A stretch of 64,000 nt of DNA, from assembly GCF_005116715.1 (NCBI RefSeq), contig NZ_SWCI01000001.1, forward strand, positions 186,001 to 250,000. Direction: 5' to 3'. The position numbers were made by a program, and so were the translations under genes. The notes under the pieces were generated by a model. The model was not told where the DNA came from. It saw nothing but the letters and a program-made list of their open reading frames with translations, and ran no database searches. Below are positions 60,210 through 64,000 of the stretch, piece after piece. Within the stretch, counting starts at the first letter, position 1. The number at the start of each line of letters is the position of its first letter. Origin of the DNA: Ferrimonas sediminicola (GTDB lineage: Bacteria > Pseudomonadota > Gammaproteobacteria > Enterobacterales > Shewanellaceae).

Positions 60210-60860
60210 ATGGCCAGCCGTGGCGTCAATAAAGTGATTCTCGTTGGTAACCTGGGACAGGATCCCGAGGTTCGTTACATGCCAAACGGTAATGCCGTGG
60301 CTAACATCACCGTAGCAACCAGTGAAACCTGGAAAGACCAGCAGGGTCAGCAGCAGGAGCGCACTGAGTGGCACCGGGTGGTGATGTTCCGTCGTTTGGC
60401 CGAAATCGCCGGTGAATACCTGCGTAAAGGCTCCAAGGTTTACCTGGAAGGCAAACTGCAGACCCGCAAGTGGCAGGACAACAACGGTCAGGACCGCTAC
60501 ACCACCGAAGTGGTTGCGGACGAGATGCAGATGCTGGATTCCCGTGGCGGCCAGCAGGGCGGCGGTTTCCAGGGCGGCCAGCAAGGCGGCGGCTTCCAGG
60601 GCGGCCAGCAAGGCGGTGGTTTCCAGGGTGGCCAGCAAGGTGGCGGTTTCCAGGGCAGCCAGCAGAGCGGCGGCTTCCAGGGTGGCCAGCAGGGCGGTGG
60701 TTTCCAGGGTGGTCAGCAGCAGTCTGCTCCCCGTCAGGCGGCGCCTCAGCAGAAGCCGGCGGCCCCTCAGCAGAAGCCTGCCGCACCTCAGCAGCAGTCT
60801 CAGCAGCAGAGCTACACCCCGGATCTGGACGACGGTTGGGACGACGATATCCCGTTTTAG
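60210..60860 (+). CDS. ssb: Single-stranded DNA-binding protein with expanded Gly/Gln linker
   Basis: 216 residues. The OB fold (1-110) is standard: [60 protein letters not shown]. It ends with the acidic tip DDDIPF that recruits repair and replication partners. The linker is unusual: six near-perfect 9-residue repeats GGQQGGGFQ, then [10 protein letters not shown] repeats. That makes it longer than the 178-residue E. coli SSB. Start ATG 60210 with GGAGA. The recombinase operon begins right after its terminator. Confidence 0.96.
   Translation: MASRGVNKVILVGNLGQDPEVRYMPNGNAVANITVATSETWKDQQGQQQERTEWHRVVMFRRLAEIAGEYLRKGSKVYLEGKLQTRKWQDNNGQDRYTTEVVADEMQMLDSRGGQQGGGFQGGQQGGGFQGGQQGGGFQGGQQGGGFQGSQQSGGFQGGQQGGGFQGGQQQSAPRQAAPQQKPAAPQQKPAAPQQQSQQQSYTPDLDDGWDDDIPF
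60546..60722 (+). repeat. 27-base tandem repeat in ssb
   Basis: Six 27-base units (60546, 60573, 60600, 60627, 60654, 60681) encoding GGQQGGGFQ (unit 5 is GSQQSGGFQ) plus a partial seventh. Third positions vary (GGC/GGT), so the array is not freshly expanded throughout, but copies could change in number by slippage. Confidence 0.85.
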
Positions 60861-60897
60861 ACAGTACGTTTCAGAGCTTTTGTTACTTAAAATTCCA

Positions 60898-60924
60898 AGG
60901 CCCCGTTTTACGGGGCTTTTTTTT
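60898..60924 (+). terminator. Intrinsic terminator of ssb
   Basis: GCCCCG-TTTTA-CGGGGC followed by eight Ts. Confidence 0.9.
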
Positions 60925-61009
60925 GGCTTTCTCTTGACTTGGGTGTTGAGTAAGCTAGGCTAGTTTGTGTACGTTATGTAAAAGTTGATTTAGTGGGCGA
61001 TGGATAGCT

Positions 61010-62332
61010 TTGAACAAGATTACACACGTAGTTTTTTCTGATGGTGAGCGTTACCCCATGCTCGTAGATGAGTGCGGGATGCCAGATTTTTGGATGACTT
61101 TATTTGTCACGGCCAATTTGCGCACCGTGCTTACCGCGTCCGCGATCGAAAACACGATGAGGGACATCTTGCATCTTCGGCTTTGGGAAGAGGTTGAAGG
61201 GCGCGATTTGGTCGCAGAGTTCACTTCCGGCAAGCTTCTAACAAGTGAAGACATTCATTCAATTCGAGACCACTGCTTGTTAAGCGCAAGAAGTGTGAAG
61301 AAGTTTATGAAAAATAAGACGGCCAAGAATGTAGTGAACATGGCCCGGAGTTACCCTGAGGCCAAAAGAATGTTTGAAACCGTCTCTAAACCTCATTACT
61401 TCAATCGATTATCCCACATCACGGCATACCTAGATTTCATCGCGAGAACTGTCCTGGTCAGCAGAGCCGATTACGCAGAAATGCATTCGAAAGTTGATGA
61501 TATGCATCAGTTGCTGAAGGCTCAGAGGAAAAAAGCTCCTAAAAGTAAAGGGCGAATTACGGCTCCTGAGTTGAAAGCCCCTCCCCCTGAAACGTTTGAA
61601 AGGTTTATGAGCGTCATTGCCGAAGACCATTGTGATAATCCTTTTAAAAACGCGATGAACCGAAAGCGCAATATGCTGATGTTTCAGGTGATGTATGAAA
61701 CAGGTTTTCGAGCGGGAGAAGTGCTTGCCTTGCAGATAGGCGATATCGACTTTCATGCAGGAACCTTAACGGTTGAACGACGACACGATGTTCCCTATGA
61801 CCCTCGCAGTAGACAGCCAGTGCAAAAGACACTCGGGCGAACAGTTGCTGTTAAGACCTCGTTGATAGAAGGGCTCCGAGACTACATTTTTAACGTGAGG
61901 GCACACATACCTGGTGCTAACCAGCACCCATTTCTCTTCGTAACTCACAAAAAAGGTGAGCACCAAGGAAAGCCAATCTCTGATTCAAGTTTTCGTAATC
62001 GCATACTCAAACCAGCTACAGAGCGTTTTCCGGAGCTTTTTGGAGAAATCAACCGACATGGCTTTAGACACAACTTTAACTACAGACTGTCAAAAAGGAT
62101 CGATGCCCACAACGCATGGGTTAGAGCGAACCCAGAGTTAGCCGAACGTGAAAATAAGAAATTGATCTCCGAGAAGCACGAAATACAGATACGCATGCAT
62201 CTCAACGGGTGGTCGTCGGAGGGAACAGCACAGACATACAACTTGCGCCACATAAAGGAAACTGCGGACAAGCTTATGCGTGAAGATCAGGAAGGCCAGG
62301 CTAAATGGCTTAAGAAGGGGAGTGTCACATGA
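61010..62332 (+). CDS. gmtY: Tyrosine recombinase, first gene of an integrase trio (GmtY-like)
   Basis: 440 residues, AT-richer than the core genes. The C-terminal half is a tyrosine recombinase with the catalytic set visible: Arg234 in YETGFRAGEVLAL, His350 and Arg353 in NRHGFRHN, and Tyr410 in GTAQTYNLRH. The N-terminal half (1-180) is a likely core-binding domain without a family I can name. The start is a TTG at 61010 with a weak ribosome site; later ATGs would cut conserved-looking sequence. It overlaps the next gene by four bases (ATGA). The order of two integrases plus a third gene recalls Gamma-Mobile-Trio elements, hence the tentative symbol. Confidence 0.7.
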   Translation: MNKITHVVFSDGERYPMLVDECGMPDFWMTLFVTANLRTVLTASAIENTMRDILHLRLWEEVEGRDLVAEFTSGKLLTSEDIHSIRDHCLLSARSVKKFMKNKTAKNVVNMARSYPEAKRMFETVSKPHYFNRLSHITAYLDFIARTVLVSRADYAEMHSKVDDMHQLLKAQRKKAPKSKGRITAPELKAPPPETFERFMSVIAEDHCDNPFKNAMNRKRNMLMFQVMYETGFRAGEVLALQIGDIDFHAGTLTVERRHDVPYDPRSRQPVQKTLGRTVAVKTSLIEGLRDYIFNVRAHIPGANQHPFLFVTHKKGEHQGKPISDSSFRNRILKPATERFPELFGEINRHGFRHNFNYRLSKRIDAHNAWVRANPELAERENKKLISEKHEIQIRMHLNGWSSEGTAQTYNLRHIKETADKLMREDQEGQAKWLKKGSVT

Positions 62333-63897
62333 ACGGCCATCTCAACTACAAATCCACCCAACAGTCATTGGCACCCGATTGGCGTAAATCGAAGATGGGC
62401 TATGAGTTTGATGTTAACTCGGACATCTGGCAATTAGATGGCTCTGTCTCTTTGAATTTAGGTCGCATGAGAAACCTAGATGATGACACAAGATTGGGGT
62501 TAAGACTTGCGTTGTGTCGATATGCTGAAGAACTGGCTGCTAATACTACAGATTCTGTGTTTACTCATTTCAACAGATATTGTGATTCAACAGGAGAGCC
62601 TAACATTAATGTTGTTGGGCTCACCAATTGGCGTGCGACATTGACGGGAGACAAAGAGAGCGTATTAGGGTCGTTGAAATCTTTCCTGCTTGCTTGGTAC
62701 GACTGGGAATTTCCCGGGATGGATACAGACTCAGTCGACTATCTTGAGTCGCTCACGTTGAAAGGGGCGGTGAAAGGAAAGGCGGTAAAGGGGGCGTGTC
62801 CCTATTCCGGTCCATTGAGTCCACAAGAGCAGGGGGCTCTGCTGGACTGGGCAGTAAATGCATTTACTCAGCAGATTCTAACTCTATGGCAGTATTCGCT
62901 ACTCCTCTCCCTCTCTTTCACTGGCCGCAGAATGGTTCAAATTCGTTACCTGCGAGCCTGTGACCTGGTCGCCAGAGAAGATAATGGCGGCCGGGAGTAT
63001 GCGTTGAAGGTTCCCCGTGTTAAACAGAAGGGGATGGACTTTCGTGAGGACTTTCGCACCATAGGCATAGTGCCTGATCTTTACCATGTACTAAAAAACC
63101 AGAGTCTCGCGTCACAAGAGTATGTTGAAAGGTGCATCGGTACGAGCCTCCCTGAAGCAATTAAGCAGCAGATCCCGCTGTTTATCGAAATGGAGCGAGT
63201 CGACAACCTGACATCTCTCGAACAACTCATTGATGAGCTTGAAAGCCGGCCTGATTTTCTCCACATGAGTAAACGTACAGCAGGTGATGAACTTGCTAAG
63301 GTGGCCAAGTGTTGCAGTGCTAGATCAGAACGAACCGGCGACTTCATCCATGTCACATCGCGTCGATTCCGTTACACCAAGGGAACCAATCTGGCACGAC
63401 GTGGCATAAAAGGGGTGGAGCTGGCTTATGCTCTGGACCACAGCGATACGCAGCATGTCACCGTATACGCAGAAAATACCCCTGAAACGGCCGAAATTAT
63501 TGATGAGGTGATGGCGCCAGTCTTGGCACCGTTAGCGCAAGCTTTTGCCGGCAAGTTGATTGACTCAGAGCGAGATGCGCTACGAGCGAATGATCCGCAT
63601 AGCCGAATAAAAAACCAAAAACATCACAGCGTAGGGAGTTGTGGCACTCATTCATTTTGCCTTTCAGGATACCGGGCGTGCTACACCTGTGTGAACTTCC
63701 AACCATGGCGCGATGCTCCACATGAAGAAGTTCGTGACGAGATCATAGAAGAACGCCGGAACCAGCAAGCGATAGGTATATCTCCAAGTGTAATTCAATC
63801 GACAGACCGATTACTGTTGGCTGTTGAGCAGGTTATCCGATTGTGCAAATTGGAAAAAGAAAATGTGGTCAAGGAAGAGGAAGTAAAAAATGGATGA
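62329..63897 (+). CDS. gmtZ: Second tyrosine recombinase-like integrase (GmtZ-like)
   Basis: 522 residues. Recombinase-like features are FTGRRMVQIRYL (catalytic-type Arg), SRRFRYTKGTNLARRG and HVTVYAEN (candidate Tyr); the expected histidine of HxxR is not in its usual place, so the active site may be altered. The C-terminal region has a cysteine cluster (CGTHSFC then CYTC) like the zinc-type tail of some transposon integrases. Probably works with the first recombinase in excision and integration. Translationally coupled on both sides. Family assignment to the Gamma-Mobile-Trio group is from memory and tentative. Confidence 0.65.
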   Translation: MNGHLNYKSTQQSLAPDWRKSKMGYEFDVNSDIWQLDGSVSLNLGRMRNLDDDTRLGLRLALCRYAEELAANTTDSVFTHFNRYCDSTGEPNINVVGLTNWRATLTGDKESVLGSLKSFLLAWYDWEFPGMDTDSVDYLESLTLKGAVKGKAVKGACPYSGPLSPQEQGALLDWAVNAFTQQILTLWQYSLLLSLSFTGRRMVQIRYLRACDLVAREDNGGREYALKVPRVKQKGMDFREDFRTIGIVPDLYHVLKNQSLASQEYVERCIGTSLPEAIKQQIPLFIEMERVDNLTSLEQLIDELESRPDFLHMSKRTAGDELAKVAKCCSARSERTGDFIHVTSRRFRYTKGTNLARRGIKGVELAYALDHSDTQHVTVYAENTPETAEIIDEVMAPVLAPLAQAFAGKLIDSERDALRANDPHSRIKNQKHHSVGSCGTHSFCLSGYRACYTCVNFQPWRDAPHEEVRDEIIEERRNQQAIGISPSVIQSTDRLLLAVEQVIRLCKLEKENVVKEEEVKNG

Positions 63898-64000
63898 TAC
63901 GATCTTCTTCAAGCCTAGGTCGAAAAGTGACACTAAAAAGAACCTGCAAGACTTCATTGAACATGGCCGAAATGTACTGAAACTGTATCAAGAACAGGGT
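63890..64000 (+). CDS. Third gene of the recombinase trio, N-terminal fragment
   Basis: 37 residues visible (starts MDDTIFFKPRSKSD); the gene runs off the window. ATG 63890 follows a GGAAGAGGAAG ribosome site and overlaps the preceding stop by eight bases, so it belongs to the same operon. If this is a Gamma-Mobile-Trio element this would be the third member (GmtX). No domain can be called from the fragment. Confidence 0.6.
   Translation, partial: MDDTIFFKPRSKSDTKKNLQDFIEHGRNVLKLYQEQG

Noticed and set aside
60546-60722. Regular tandem repeats considered as a CRISPR array
   Set aside because: Units are contiguous, in frame, and encode a Gly/Gln linker inside ssb; there are no spacers.

Overview
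The window comes from a GC-rich gammaproteobacterium of the Shewanella/Ferrimonas kind (Alteromonadales); Ferrimonas is my best guess. The basis is conserved gene order (ubiE-ubiJ-ubiB-tatABC-tatD; hslVU beside argS, ftsN and priA; metJ divergent from metB-metL-metF; uvrA near ssb) together with multiheme c-type cytochromes and a split flavocytochrome c reductase typical of anaerobic-respiring marine bacteria. No rRNA, tRNA, CRISPR array or insertion sequence was seen.

Layout. 1-2008: end of a cystine-type symporter and a CoA-disulfide-reductase-like enzyme. 2015-6213: a DUF3718 protein, an 882-residue lipoprotein preceded by a cyclic-di-GMP-I (GEMM) riboswitch, and a periplasmic thioredoxin-like protein. 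6377-13260: hemB, tatD, a small exported protein, tatCBA, ubiB, ubiJ and ubiE, all on the minus strand. 13423-15998: lapG-lapD, the c-di-GMP-controlled periplasmic protease and its receptor. 15970-19887: an arginase-family hydrolase, rraA, a small membrane protein, a PAP2 phosphatase and a glycosyltransferase. 19959-28232: DUF971, hslU, hslV, a DTW-domain protein, ftsN, argS, priA and rpmE. 28595-34894: malic enzyme and the methionine regulon (metJ, met boxes, metB-metL-metF). 35183-38543: two tandem Aer-like energy-taxis receptors with nearly identical C-terminal halves. 38592-44451: porin, pentaheme cytochrome, pseudouridine synthase and chemoreceptor.

44822-48985 is a self-contained respiratory module: tetraheme cytochrome c, Tat-exported fumarate-reductase-like flavoprotein and porin on one strand, and a divergent TetR regulator with a strong inverted repeat just before its start codon. 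The reductase keeps the fumarate-reductase-type arginine/histidine residues, but its substrate cannot be read from sequence.

50560-54576 is a visibly AT-richer locus that looks like an undescribed class II microcin system: a HlyD/CvaA-type adaptor, a CvaB-type ABC exporter with an intact C39 peptidase domain, a 67-residue double-glycine precursor and a small membrane protein likely to give immunity. Hairpins separate the export genes, precursor and immunity gene.

54692-60860 returns to core genes: a Cys-rich small protein, uvrA, a YajR-like MFS transporter, a FimV-like protein and ssb with an expanded Gly/Gln repeat linker. From 61010 to the window end, just after the ssb terminator, lies an AT-richer operon of two overlapping tyrosine recombinases and a third, cut-off gene. 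It matches the layout of a recombinase-trio mobile element (I recall the name Gamma-Mobile-Trio). Its cargo would lie beyond the window.

Cyclic-di-GMP appears twice (riboswitch; LapD/LapG), which points to surface attachment as a regulated trait. Energy taxis, multiheme cytochromes and the flavin reductase fit a bacterium that searches for and respires alternative electron acceptors.
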